Below, piece after piece: positions 36,139 to 45,200 of a stretch of DNA of 64,000 nucleotides. This DNA comes from Pseudoalteromonas piscicida. GTDB taxonomy: Bacteria > Pseudomonadota > Gammaproteobacteria > Enterobacterales > Alteromonadaceae. Numbering within the stretch: position 1 is the first letter of the stretch; each line of letters begins with the position of its first letter. The position numbers and the translations under genes were made by a program. The notes under the pieces are model-generated. The model ran no database searches. It saw nothing but the letters and a program-made list of their open reading frames with translations, and had not been told where the DNA came from. The stretch covers positions 1,161,501-1,225,500 of the forward strand of contig NZ_CP021646.1 of assembly GCF_002208135.1 (NCBI RefSeq). The letters are read 5' to 3'.

Positions 36139-38277
36139 ATGAATGTAGATAATCCAATAGAAGTGCTTGGTATTGATGCTGGTGGCACTATGACTGATAC
36201 ATTTTTTGTTGCTGCAGATGGTCAGTTTATAGTAGGTAAAGCGCAAAGTAGTGATGACGAGACTGCGGCTGTAATCGAATCAAGTATAGATGCCTTACTA
36301 GGGTGGGATAGATCACTGGAAGAGGTTTTTAGTGAGATGATCACCTGTGTTTACTCGGGCACTGCAATGTTAAATCGTGTGGTTTCGCGAAAGGGAAATC
36401 GTACAGGGTTAATTTGTAGTAAAGGCTTCGAAGACAACCATCGTATGGGTAGGGCATTACAAAGCTATTTAGGGTATGCCTTTGAAGATCGTATTCACCT
36501 GAATGCGCATCATTATGATGACCCATTAGTGACCATTCAAGATACTCGAGGAGTGACTGAGCGCATTGATTGCCAAGGCACTGAAGTTATCCCCGTCAAC
36601 CTATCCGAAGCGGCCATGGCGGCAAAAGCCTTAATAGCACGAGATGTTAAAGCCATTGTTATCAGCTTTTTAAATTCTCACACTAATGCAAAACATGAAC
36701 GAGCAGTGCGAGATATATGTATTGAAGAAGTTCAGAAATCTGGAAAGGCAATTCCAGTTTTTGCCTCTTGTGATTATTACCCGAGTCGAAAAGAAAGCCA
36801 TCGAACTAATACTACTGTGCTTGAGGCTTATGCCGCCGAACCTTCACGCGTGACGTTAAAGGCCCTCAGTGATCAGATGGCGTATTTAGGTGGAGGTTTT
36901 GATGTGCGGGTAATGGCAAGTCACGGTGGGACGATTAGCTGGAAAGCAAAAGAGCTCGCCCGAACGTTAGTCTCAGGCCCCATTGGTGGTGTTATCGGTG
37001 CTGCATATTTAGGGAAAGAGCTGGGTTATGAAAATATAGCATGCTCTGATATAGGAGGGACGAGCTTTGATATGGCGCTGATCACTAAAGGCAATTTTGC
37101 CATAGGTCGAGATAAAGATATGGCTAGGTTGGTCTTATCTCTTCCTTTAGTCGGGATGGATACTGTGGGAGCGGGAGCTGGTAGCTTTGTGCGTATCGAT
37201 CCCTATTCAGAAGCAATTAAATTAGGTCCTGATAGTGCAGGTTTTAGAGTTGGAACTTGTTGGCAAGAAGGAGGGATAGAAACTGTTTCGGTGACAGATT
37301 GTCACTTAGTGTTGGGATATCTTAATCCGGATAACTTTCTTGGTGGCACCTTACAACTCGATGTTGCCCGCTCAAGACAATGCATTAAGGAGCAAATTGC
37401 CGATAAACTGAATTTATCGGTAGAAGAAGCTGCCGCTGGGGTGATTGAACTTCTTGATGCCTCGTTGCGACAGCATTTAGCGGACATGATCTCTAGTAAA
37501 GGTTATGCACCGGCTGATTTTGTGTGCTTTTCATATGGTGGTGCAGGCCCTGTACACGCATACGGCTACACCAAAGGACTCGGATTTCAAGAAACCATTG
37601 TACCTGCTTGGGCAGCAGGCTTTTCTGCTTTTGGTTGTGCTTCTGCTGAGTTTGAATATCGTTATGATAAAAGCGTTGATGTGGCCATTCCCCCTGATAG
37701 TACTGATGAAGCGAAAGAGCTCGCAGTGAGAGAGTTGCAGCTTGCTTGGGATGAGCTGCGTGAAAAAGTATTAGAAGAATTCAGAGTAAATGGGTTTGAA
37801 GATAGCGACGTAACACTTGCACCTGGCTTTAGTATGCAATACATGGGGCAACTAAATGATTTAGAAATTGTCTCGCCTCTACATTCTGTGGCAAGTAGCC
37901 AAGATTGGGAACAACTTACTATTGCATTTGAAGAAACCTTCAGCCGAGTCTATGCAAGGGCTGCCCGCTCTCCTGAGCTTGGCTATGGTGTTACAACAGC
38001 CATTATGCATGGCACTGTTAATGTAAAAAAACCGACCATTCCTGAAGAACCGGATGTAGGACCCGAAGTTTCGGAAGAAGCAAAACTGGGTAGTCGAAAG
38101 TTTTATTTTGAACACCGCTGGCACGATGCGCAATTGTATCTAATGGAAAAAATTAATGCCGGTAATCGTTTAAAAGGACCCTGCATCATTGAGTCCGATG
38201 CCACCACCTTTGTGGTACCTCCGGGTTTCGAAAGTTTTATGGATACCCACCGTTTATTTCATTTAATAGAAGTGTAA
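36139..38277 (+). CDS. acxA: Acetone carboxylase beta subunit (hydantoinase A-like)
   Basis: The 712-residue protein belongs to the HyuA/hydantoinase A family with an actin-like ATPase fold. It has the N-terminal phosphate loop LGIDAGGTMTDTFF at residues ~9-22, the SGPIGGVIGAAYLG block near residue 280 and the second phosphate loop SDIGGTSFDMAL near residue 307. With the alpha and gamma subunits it carboxylates acetone to acetoacetate using ATP, in the cytoplasm. The assignment to acetone carboxylase rather than hydantoinase rests on the following zinc gamma subunit and the sigma-54 activator. Gene symbols differ between species (acxA/acxB swap). GGAGATAAT is the ribosome binding site. Confidence 0.9.
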   Translation: MNVDNPIEVLGIDAGGTMTDTFFVAADGQFIVGKAQSSDDETAAVIESSIDALLGWDRSLEEVFSEMITCVYSGTAMLNRVVSRKGNRTGLICSKGFEDNHRMGRALQSYLGYAFEDRIHLNAHHYDDPLVTIQDTRGVTERIDCQGTEVIPVNLSEAAMAAKALIARDVKAIVISFLNSHTNAKHERAVRDICIEEVQKSGKAIPVFASCDYYPSRKESHRTNTTVLEAYAAEPSRVTLKALSDQMAYLGGGFDVRVMASHGGTISWKAKELARTLVSGPIGGVIGAAYLGKELGYENIACSDIGGTSFDMALITKGNFAIGRDKDMARLVLSLPLVGMDTVGAGAGSFVRIDPYSEAIKLGPDSAGFRVGTCWQEGGIETVSVTDCHLVLGYLNPDNFLGGTLQLDVARSRQCIKEQIADKLNLSVEEAAAGVIELLDASLRQHLADMISSKGYAPADFVCFSYGGAGPVHAYGYTKGLGFQETIVPAWAAGFSAFGCASAEFEYRYDKSVDVAIPPDSTDEAKELAVRELQLAWDELREKVLEEFRVNGFEDSDVTLAPGFSMQYMGQLNDLEIVSPLHSVASSQDWEQLTIAFEETFSRVYARAARSPELGYGVTTAIMHGTVNVKKPTIPEEPDVGPEVSEEAKLGSRKFYFEHRWHDAQLYLMEKINAGNRLKGPCIIESDATTFVVPPGFESFMDTHRLFHLIEV

Positions 38278-38308
38278 GCACAACGCCACTTTAAGAGGAT
38301 TTTATATT

Positions 38309-40642
38309 ATGAATATCCCAGTAGTGAATCCAAATCAGCAAAATAAAAAAGCATCGATCTTAGCAAATGGTAAAACATTAAAACAAAATAGAGACGATAT
38401 TTATTTAAGATCAAAAAAGACAGGGACCTATGATGGTCTAACAGAATTAAAACTAAAGAGAAGTGAGCCAATAAAATATGAAAAAATATTCTCCAAATTA
38501 CGAGCAGGGGTAGTAAATGCGAGGGAAACTTCAAAAAAAATTGCTGCTTCGCCGATTGTCGAACAAGAAGGAGAGCTCTGTTTTACTCTCTACAATACAG
38601 CTGGAGACTGTGTTTGTACTTCGACCGGGATTATTATTCATGTTGGTACAATGGGAGCCGCTATCAAGTACATGATAGAAAATAATTGGCAGGAAGACCC
38701 TGGTATTAATCCTGGAGATATGTTTACCAATAATGATTGTCAAATAGGTAATGTTCACCCTTGTGATATTTGTACTATCGTTCCTATTTTTCACGAAGGC
38801 TTTTTAGTCGGGTGGGTCGGAGGGGTAACCCATGTAATCGATACTGGTTCGGTGGGACCTGGCTCAATGTCAAATGGACAAGTGCAGCGATTTGGCGATG
38901 GGATCCAAATTACCTGTCGTAAAACGGGTGTTAATGATAAGCCGATGCGGGATTGGCAGCATGAGAGCCAGCGTAATGTACGTACCCCCAAATATTGGAT
39001 CTTAGATGAAAAAACCCGCATAGCGGGGGATCATATGATCCGCGATATTGTTGAGGAGGTTATTGCCGATGTTGGCATAGACACCTATATGCAATTTACC
39101 CATGAAATTATCGAAGATGGCCGCCGAGGTCTGGTCAGCCGAATTCGTGATATTACTATTCCTGGTAAATATCATACCGTGGGCTTTGTGGATGTACCTT
39201 ATATGCATGAGGATGTTCATTTACCCTCTCCTTTTGCCAAGGTAGATACCATTATGCACGCACCTTGCACTATCACCATCAAGCCAAATGCGACCTGGCG
39301 GCTTGATTTTGAAGGATGCAGCCGTTGGGGGTGGCACACTTACAATGCAAATCCTACCGCATTCACCAGTGGTATCTGGGTGATGATGACACAAACTCTC
39401 GTACCGACGGAGCGTATCAATGATGGTGCTATGTATGCGACTGAATTTAGATTGCCAAAAGGGACTTGGACAAATCCGAATGATCGCCGCACAGCACATG
39501 CTGACTCATGGCACTTTTTGGTGTCATCGTGGAGTTCATTATGGCGGGTTATTAGTCGCGGTTACTTTGCGCGTGGCTATTTGGAAGAAGTGAATGCAGG
39601 TAATTCTAATCCCTGTAATTGGATGCAAGGTGGAGGCTTTAATCAAGAAGAAGAAATACATGCAGTTAATAGCTTTGAGACGGCGGCATGTGGAACGGGG
39701 GCTTGCGCTGTGAAAGACGGTCTTAACCATGCTGCTGCTATTTGGAACCCAGAGGGTGACATGGGAGATTGCGAAATTTGGGAACTTGCAGAGCCACTTC
39801 TTTACATGGGACGAGCAATTAAATCGAATACTGGTGGCTATGGTAAATACCGTGGTGGTATGGGGTTTGAAACGCTACGTATGGTACATAACTCAGCAGA
39901 TTGGACCATGTTCTTTATGGGTAATGGCTATATGAACAGCGATTGGGGCTTAATGGGAGGTTATCCCTCGGCAACGGGTTACCGGTTTGAGGCACATAAT
40001 ACAGGTTTGCATCAACGTATAGCTGACGGTAAATCCTTACCTCTCGGACATGATTATAACCCTGACCACCCTGACTTTGAAAATCACCTTGAACCAGGCG
40101 CAAGCATAAAGCGAGATAAGCAATGTATAACCACGGAGGCAATATTCAGTAATGGTGATCTATATCTGAATTACTTGCGCGGCGGACCAGGCTTTGGTGA
40201 TCCTCTTGATAGACGTATTGAGCATATTGAAAAGGATCTCAATGATAATGTGCTGCTTGAAGAGTTTGCGCAAAAGGTCTACGGCGCTATATTTAGTCGC
40301 AATGATGAAGGAGATTTTGTAGTAGATAAGCAGCAAACATTAATTCGCCAAAAACAGATGCGGTTGGAGCGTTTGGCAAGAGGGATCCCAGTCAAAATAT
40401 GGATGGCTAGTGAGCGAGAACGCATTCTCGCAAAAGAAGCATCAATACAAGTAAAGCAAATGTTTGCTTCTAGCTTTGAGTTATCGCAACCATTTTTAGA
40501 TAAATTTCGTCAGTTTTGGCAGTTACCTGAGGAATGGATTGTTACTGAGAAAGAACTTGGTGTGCCATGTTTTGGCGCAACCCATGCGATGGACTTAAGT
40601 CAAATGCCAGATGTGAGTACAGTCGTTTTGGTCGAGCAATAA
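38309..40642 (+). CDS. acxB: Acetone carboxylase alpha subunit (hydantoinase B-like)
   Basis: The 777-residue protein is a full-length HyuB-type subunit. It has FTLYNTAGDCVCTSTGIIIH near residue 93, DMFTNNDCQIGNVHPCDICT near residue 132, and HVIDTGSVGPGSMSNGQVQR, then YLNYLRGGPGFGDPLDR near residue 620. These are the characteristic metal-site and glycine-rich blocks of hydantoinase B, shared by the acetone carboxylase alpha chain, which holds the Mn-site active centre. It follows the beta-subunit gene by 31 bases (GAGGATTTT ribosome binding site) and precedes the gamma gene by 49 bases in one operon. The long N-terminal extension of ~60 polar residues is typical of the acetone carboxylase branch. 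Confidence 0.9.
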   Translation: MNIPVVNPNQQNKKASILANGKTLKQNRDDIYLRSKKTGTYDGLTELKLKRSEPIKYEKIFSKLRAGVVNARETSKKIAASPIVEQEGELCFTLYNTAGDCVCTSTGIIIHVGTMGAAIKYMIENNWQEDPGINPGDMFTNNDCQIGNVHPCDICTIVPIFHEGFLVGWVGGVTHVIDTGSVGPGSMSNGQVQRFGDGIQITCRKTGVNDKPMRDWQHESQRNVRTPKYWILDEKTRIAGDHMIRDIVEEVIADVGIDTYMQFTHEIIEDGRRGLVSRIRDITIPGKYHTVGFVDVPYMHEDVHLPSPFAKVDTIMHAPCTITIKPNATWRLDFEGCSRWGWHTYNANPTAFTSGIWVMMTQTLVPTERINDGAMYATEFRLPKGTWTNPNDRRTAHADSWHFLVSSWSSLWRVISRGYFARGYLEEVNAGNSNPCNWMQGGGFNQEEEIHAVNSFETAACGTGACAVKDGLNHAAAIWNPEGDMGDCEIWELAEPLLYMGRAIKSNTGGYGKYRGGMGFETLRMVHNSADWTMFFMGNGYMNSDWGLMGGYPSATGYRFEAHNTGLHQRIADGKSLPLGHDYNPDHPDFENHLEPGASIKRDKQCITTEAIFSNGDLYLNYLRGGPGFGDPLDRRIEHIEKDLNDNVLLEEFAQKVYGAIFSRNDEGDFVVDKQQTLIRQKQMRLERLARGIPVKIWMASERERILAKEASIQVKQMFASSFELSQPFLDKFRQFWQLPEEWIVTEKELGVPCFGATHAMDLSQMPDVSTVVLVEQ

Positions 40643-40691
40643 ATTCAATGGGCGGAATACATTCCGCCACTAAACTAATTCTGAGGTTATT

Positions 40692-41195
40692 ATGTCTACT
40701 ACATATACACGTAAGCAAGTCGCTGATTTAGTGGATGGTGACTTAGACTGGGAAACAGTCAGAAAAATGTTATTTATGCCCAAGGATAAGGATAGGTTTA
40801 TAAATTATATTAGTGTTCTACAAGAGAAGGTTAGTTGGCAGGACAAAATTATTCTCCCTCTTGGTCCACATCTTTATATTGTGGAATCAAAAGAAAATAA
40901 ATTGCTCAATAAATGTAGCTGTGGCTATGTTTTTGGACCTTATAAAGAAAACTGGAAAATGAATGCGTTGATCTATGTTCGCGATAAGCCCGAAAAGTTT
41001 AAAGAGGTCTATCCTTTACTAATGGCGCCAGATCCTAAATGGCAAGTATATCGAGAATACTACTGCCCGCAATGTGGTGTGATGCATGATGTTGAAGCAC
41101 CGACTCCTTGGTATCCTGTAATTCATGACTTTGAGCCAGATATAAAAGCTTTTTATGAGTGGGTAGGATTACCAGTTCCAAAAATGGTCTGTTAG
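40692..41195 (+). CDS. acxC: Acetone carboxylase gamma subunit
   Basis: The 167-residue protein has the CxC...CxxC zinc site of acetone carboxylase gamma subunits: KCSCGYVFGPYKENWKMNAL near residue 74 and EYYCPQCGVMHDVEAPTPWY near residue 117. It opens with MSTTYTRKQVADLVDGDLDW. It completes the alpha2beta2gamma2 enzyme. The presence of this small subunit after HyuA/HyuB-like genes separates the locus from hydantoinases and from acetophenone carboxylase. GAGGTTAT precedes the start. A bidirectional hairpin follows at 41237-41265. Confidence 0.92.
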   Translation: MSTTYTRKQVADLVDGDLDWETVRKMLFMPKDKDRFINYISVLQEKVSWQDKIILPLGPHLYIVESKENKLLNKCSCGYVFGPYKENWKMNALIYVRDKPEKFKEVYPLLMAPDPKWQVYREYYCPQCGVMHDVEAPTPWYPVIHDFEPDIKAFYEWVGLPVPKMVC

Positions 41196-41236
41196 TTTAT
41201 TTTTTGTTAATATAAATGTGTGTTTTTAAAAAGTTA

Positions 41237-41265
41237 AAGAAGCTTATTTCTTTATAAGCTTCTTT
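41237..41265. terminator. Bidirectional terminator hairpin after acxC
   Basis: AAAGAAGCTTAT at 41237-41248 pairs with ATAAGCTTCTTT at 41254-41265, flanked by A-rich and T-rich runs. It can terminate the acetone carboxylase transcript and the convergent small gene at 41273. Confidence 0.75.
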
Positions 41266-41272
41266 TCTATTT

Positions 41273-41557
41273 TTAGGTGCGGGTAAAGGAGTAATCGCAA
41301 ATAGTACCTAAAGCATTAATAGTAAAACCGCAATTGCTATTAAAACTGTTAGCTGATTTTGAAAAATAAACTTGTTGCTTGTTGTCAGTGTGCTTGATGG
41401 CGGTTTTTGGATTACCGAAGTGTGCAAGAGCCAGTTCAATATGACGACCGACAAAATGATCTAAAATGCGAATAAATTCCGCTTCTGTTTGTGGTGTCTT
41501 AAGAATACCATGACTTCTGTTGATGCTACTGTCTGTTTTATACGTTCCCATAATCAT
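41273..41557 (-). CDS. Small hypothetical protein
   Basis: The 94-residue product starts MIMGTYKTDSSINRSHGILK. It has one plausible amphipathic helix (EAEFIRILDHFVGRHIELAL, residues ~27-46) and a beta-rich C-terminal half with two cysteines (NCGFTINALGTICDY). No family is recognised. AGAAGGCA lies upstream of the ATG, and the gene converges on the acxC terminator hairpin, which supports expression. It lacks signal peptide and membrane segments. It could equally be an unexpressed frame; confidence is moderate. Confidence 0.45.
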   Translation of the reverse strand: MIMGTYKTDSSINRSHGILKTPQTEAEFIRILDHFVGRHIELALAHFGNPKTAIKHTDNKQQVYFSKSANSFNSNCGFTINALGTICDYSFTRT

Positions 41558-41596
41558 TGCCTTCTGAGTGGTTTAAAGAAGCTTTTACTGTGGCCA

Positions 41597-41640
41597 GATT
41601 TACTACTTCAAATTGAGCAAGTATTAAGACTAATTGGTAT
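41597..41640 (-). repeat. Truncated end of the 160-bp MITE family
   Basis: CAGATTTACTACTTCAAATT and GAGCAAGTATTAAGACTAAT with TTGGTA reproduce the end of the elements at 51467, 58536 and 59547. Only about 44 bases are present. It is a partial copy next to the small gene at 41273. Confidence 0.7.
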
Positions 41641-41971
41641 TAATCATCATATATTTTTTTATTGAGTTGGCTCTTTAACTAGGTGATTAAATGAGGCCAT
41701 GTAACACTGAATACTATAGCGCTATTAGAAAACGCATTGAACATAAAATAATCAAATGTTGATATTGTCCATATAACAAATAGCTATATATTATAAGTGG
41801 TAAGTAGTGGAACCTCTTTGTACCTTCTATACAGATAATGCTTCGCTCTGTGTATCTAGGAGTAATCCACTGCAAGCTATTACCGCATCACAGGCTACAA
41901 GGCCACAATTTTTCGTGAGCGCTCAAGTTAATAAAAGTAAAAATAAAATAATTGTTGTTATTTTCTTGTTA

Positions 41972-41987
41972 ATGTAAGCGCTTACAT
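41972..41987. promoter_or_regulatory. LacI-type operator, perfect palindrome
   Basis: ATGTAAGCGCTTACAT is a perfect 16-bp palindrome with the central CG of LacI/GalR-family operators, about 215 bases upstream of the laminarinase gene. No LacI gene is in the window, so the regulator is elsewhere. Confidence 0.7.
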
Positions 41988-42096
41988 GCTAGGTTTAACA
42001 TTCAACATACGATTACACCGCGCTGAAAAGAGTGTAGTAAAGCTCGTGTGTTTGAAATGCGCTGTATTTTTCAATTGTTTGGGGTTGTTATGGATT

Positions 42097-42118
42097 GAAA
42101 TGTAAGCGCTTTCATTTC
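42097..42118. promoter_or_regulatory. Second LacI-type operator
   Basis: GAAATGTAAGCGCTTTCATTTC is centred on the same AAGCGCTT core, with a single mismatched pair in 22 bases. It lies about 125 bases downstream of the first operator and 85 bases upstream of the start at 42203. Two sites about 125 bp apart could support DNA looping (inference). Confidence 0.65.
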
Positions 42119-42202
42119 TGCGATTTATGAAGTGATTAAAAGGATCCGTTTTTAGTGGTTGATCGCTAAAACAGTTTTATATTTTACATTTGGAGACATA
42201 AA

Positions 42203-45200
42203 GTGAAAACGAGTAGCAAGTTAATCGCAAGGCTCGCAAACATCGGTGTTATCAGTCTGATGGTTTGTGCGTCTTCGCAAGGTAACGCGGCTGTGGGTAA
42301 TTTACTTTGGCAAGATAATTTTAATAGCTTAGATACCAACACATGGAGCATAGATGTCGGTGACGGTTGTGACCAAGGAATATGTGGTTGGGGTAATCAA
42401 GAATTACAATGGTACAGTGAAAATAATGTCTATATTAGCGACATTGTAGGTGAGGCGGGAAACAAAGGCCTTGTTCTTGAAGCAAAAAATCAAGCTGTGG
42501 GTGGCAAGGCATTTACCTCAGGTAAGATCCAGAGTAAGAATAAGCTTGCTGTGCAGTATGGCATGATAGAGATCAGAATGAAGGTATCTGATGTCGACAC
42601 GGGACTTTGGCCTGCACTTTGGATGCTAGGGACGAGTACAGCTAGCTGGCCGGCAAAAGGCGAAATCGACATCATGGAGATGGGCCAATCTCAAGCCGCT
42701 CGTAATGATGCTGGCTTTCCCGGTGCACCAGGCAATAACTATACAGGCTCTAACTTAATTTTTTATGCAGATGCCGCCTGTAATGAAGGTAATCCAACCT
42801 GTGCAGCAAGTGTGGCATACAAAACCGATAATGCACATTTGTCCTCAACCCCCTTAACCAATCGCTTTGTTATCTATCGTACTTATTGGACCGAAGAGGC
42901 GATCCGTTTCACAGTTGAGGATAATGGGGTCGAATATGATATGTTCGATAGCCCGTTTGCCATTAGTGAAGAGTCAAACGAATTCAACGCGCCATTTTAT
43001 CTATTGATGAATTTGGCTGTCGGCGGGTTATTTACGGACGCGCTTAGCAATGAGCAGGTGAGCGCGCCACTTCCTGGGAAAATGGTGGTGGATTATGTGC
43101 GTATTTACGAGCTAGATGGTCAAGGTGAAGTGTTCAGCGGTAATGTCACCGAGCCCGAAGTCGGCACCTTTGGTGTTTTTAGTGAGGGGCCAAGCGATAA
43201 TCAGTTAGTGCCGAGAAGCAACGCGGATATTTATGTGTGGAACCAAAACTCACTCACTCAGGGTAATGCCCCTGCCTATGAAGGCAATGAGGTGATTGCA
43301 TGGCAATATTCGCCTGCACAGTGGTTTGGAGCCGGTATTCAAAGCCGTCAAGCGCGAGATATGAGCAACTTTAGGGATGGGCACTTAAATTTTAAGATTA
43401 AAATTCCTGCGGATGTGAGTTTCAGAATTGGCATTGCTGACACTTATACCAATGAGAACTGGATCACATTCCCCGCGAACACCAATCAGTATGGCCTTGT
43501 TCGTGATGGCCAATGGGGTGAAGTACGTATTCCAATCACTGAGTTAGCTGGTAGCTTAGTGGCATTACAATCAATCAAAAATCACTTCAATATTGTCTCC
43601 GTCGCTGGGCAAGAGCCTAGCTATTCTTTTCAAATGGCAATTGACGATATTACCTGGACAGGGGGCGGTAGCGCGCCTGTCGATAGCGATCAAGATGGTG
43701 TTGAGGATAGCGTCGATCAGTGTCCAAATACTCAACCAAATGAAGAAGTTGATGCGAATGGCTGCCCACTGAATAATTTACCCGATGGATTGGAGCAGGT
43801 CTCTCTGGATACCTTAACTTTCTATGTTAACACTACCGGCTGGGCGGATGTTCATTATCGAGTCAACGGCGGTGTGCAGCAAAATGTCCGCATGCAAGTG
43901 ATTAATGGTCGCAATGAGCTGACGATATCTGGGCTAGGAGTGGGAGATGTAGTGAGTTTTTGGTTCACTTACCTACAGGAGGACGGAACGGTCGTCGATA
44001 CCGCAGAACAGGCCTATATACTTTCAGAATCCTCAGCTGGTAACGATAGCGATGGTGATGGCGTGAATGATAACATCGATCAGTGTCCAGATACGCCTGT
44101 GGGAGATGTTGTCAATGCCGATGGATGCAGCATTTTAATCACTGAACAACTTCGTATCGAAGCGGAAGGCTACAGCAACTATTTTGATAACGATGCAGGC
44201 AATACAGGTGGCGAATATCGCAATGATGATGTTGATATTGAGCTGACCAGCGACAACGGCGGTGGTTACAACGTAGGTTGGACGTCGGCAGGAGAGTGGC
44301 TTGAATATCAGGTTAATTTAGGCGCGGGAAGCTATAACTTGACCGCACGCGTTGCCTCTCAAGTTGGTAACGGAGCGTATAACGTTCTTGTTAATGGTAA
44401 TCTAGTTGCCAGTACCGTTGTGCCTGCTACGGGTGGCTGGCAAACCTTTATTAGTCAAAATATTGCGTCGATTACGTTAAATGAGGGCGTACATACCGTT
44501 CGTGTTGAAATGGCGGGCGGCGAGTTAAATCTAAACTGGCTTGAGTTCAATATCGCTGGTTCATCTAATAATGATAGCGATAACGATGGTGTACCAGATA
44601 ATCTAGACCAATGTCCCAATACACCAACGGGGCGCCAAGTTGATAGCCAAGGTTGTGAGATCAGCTTTGGCACTATTGTTCCACTTTATGATTCAACAAC
44701 ACCTTTAGAGCAAGCAGTGAGTTATGACCGTGGAGATGCGCTAATTACGCGTTTTGCTGATCGTGGCCGAGACCGCCATGCAAAAGAAGATCAGTTTCAA
44801 ATCTATGATCATTATTTATCGCATTATTGGACGCATCGCACCGCGCAATTTGAAATCGCAGATTTTGTTGCAAAAGGCGGCTCACGTATTGAAGTGACCT
44901 TTATTACAGAATGGAAACTCGGTGCGCGCGAATTTCGAGCTTGGTATCGTGGCTTAGGCACAGTTGCTGAGTACCACGGTAATTACTTTGGTGGCGGTGC
45001 GGTCGTTGAGCTTGATAATGGCAGTTATGATATGAACTTTAATAAGATAAGTGACTCAGGTGAGCAATATCGTTACCGAGTGATCATTGATGACTACAGA
45101 CCGCTCAACTGGGACCCTGCGGCAGGCTTTTTGCCTCTCGAAGTTGGCCAGCGCATGGAGTTTGAAGTCAGCCAATTTCTTGATGCGCCACCAGAAGGAC

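Noticed and set aside
36139..40642. Hydantoinase/oxoprolinase operon
   Set aside because: The HyuA/HyuB-like pair is followed by a zinc gamma subunit and driven by a sigma-54 promoter, which fits acetone carboxylase better.
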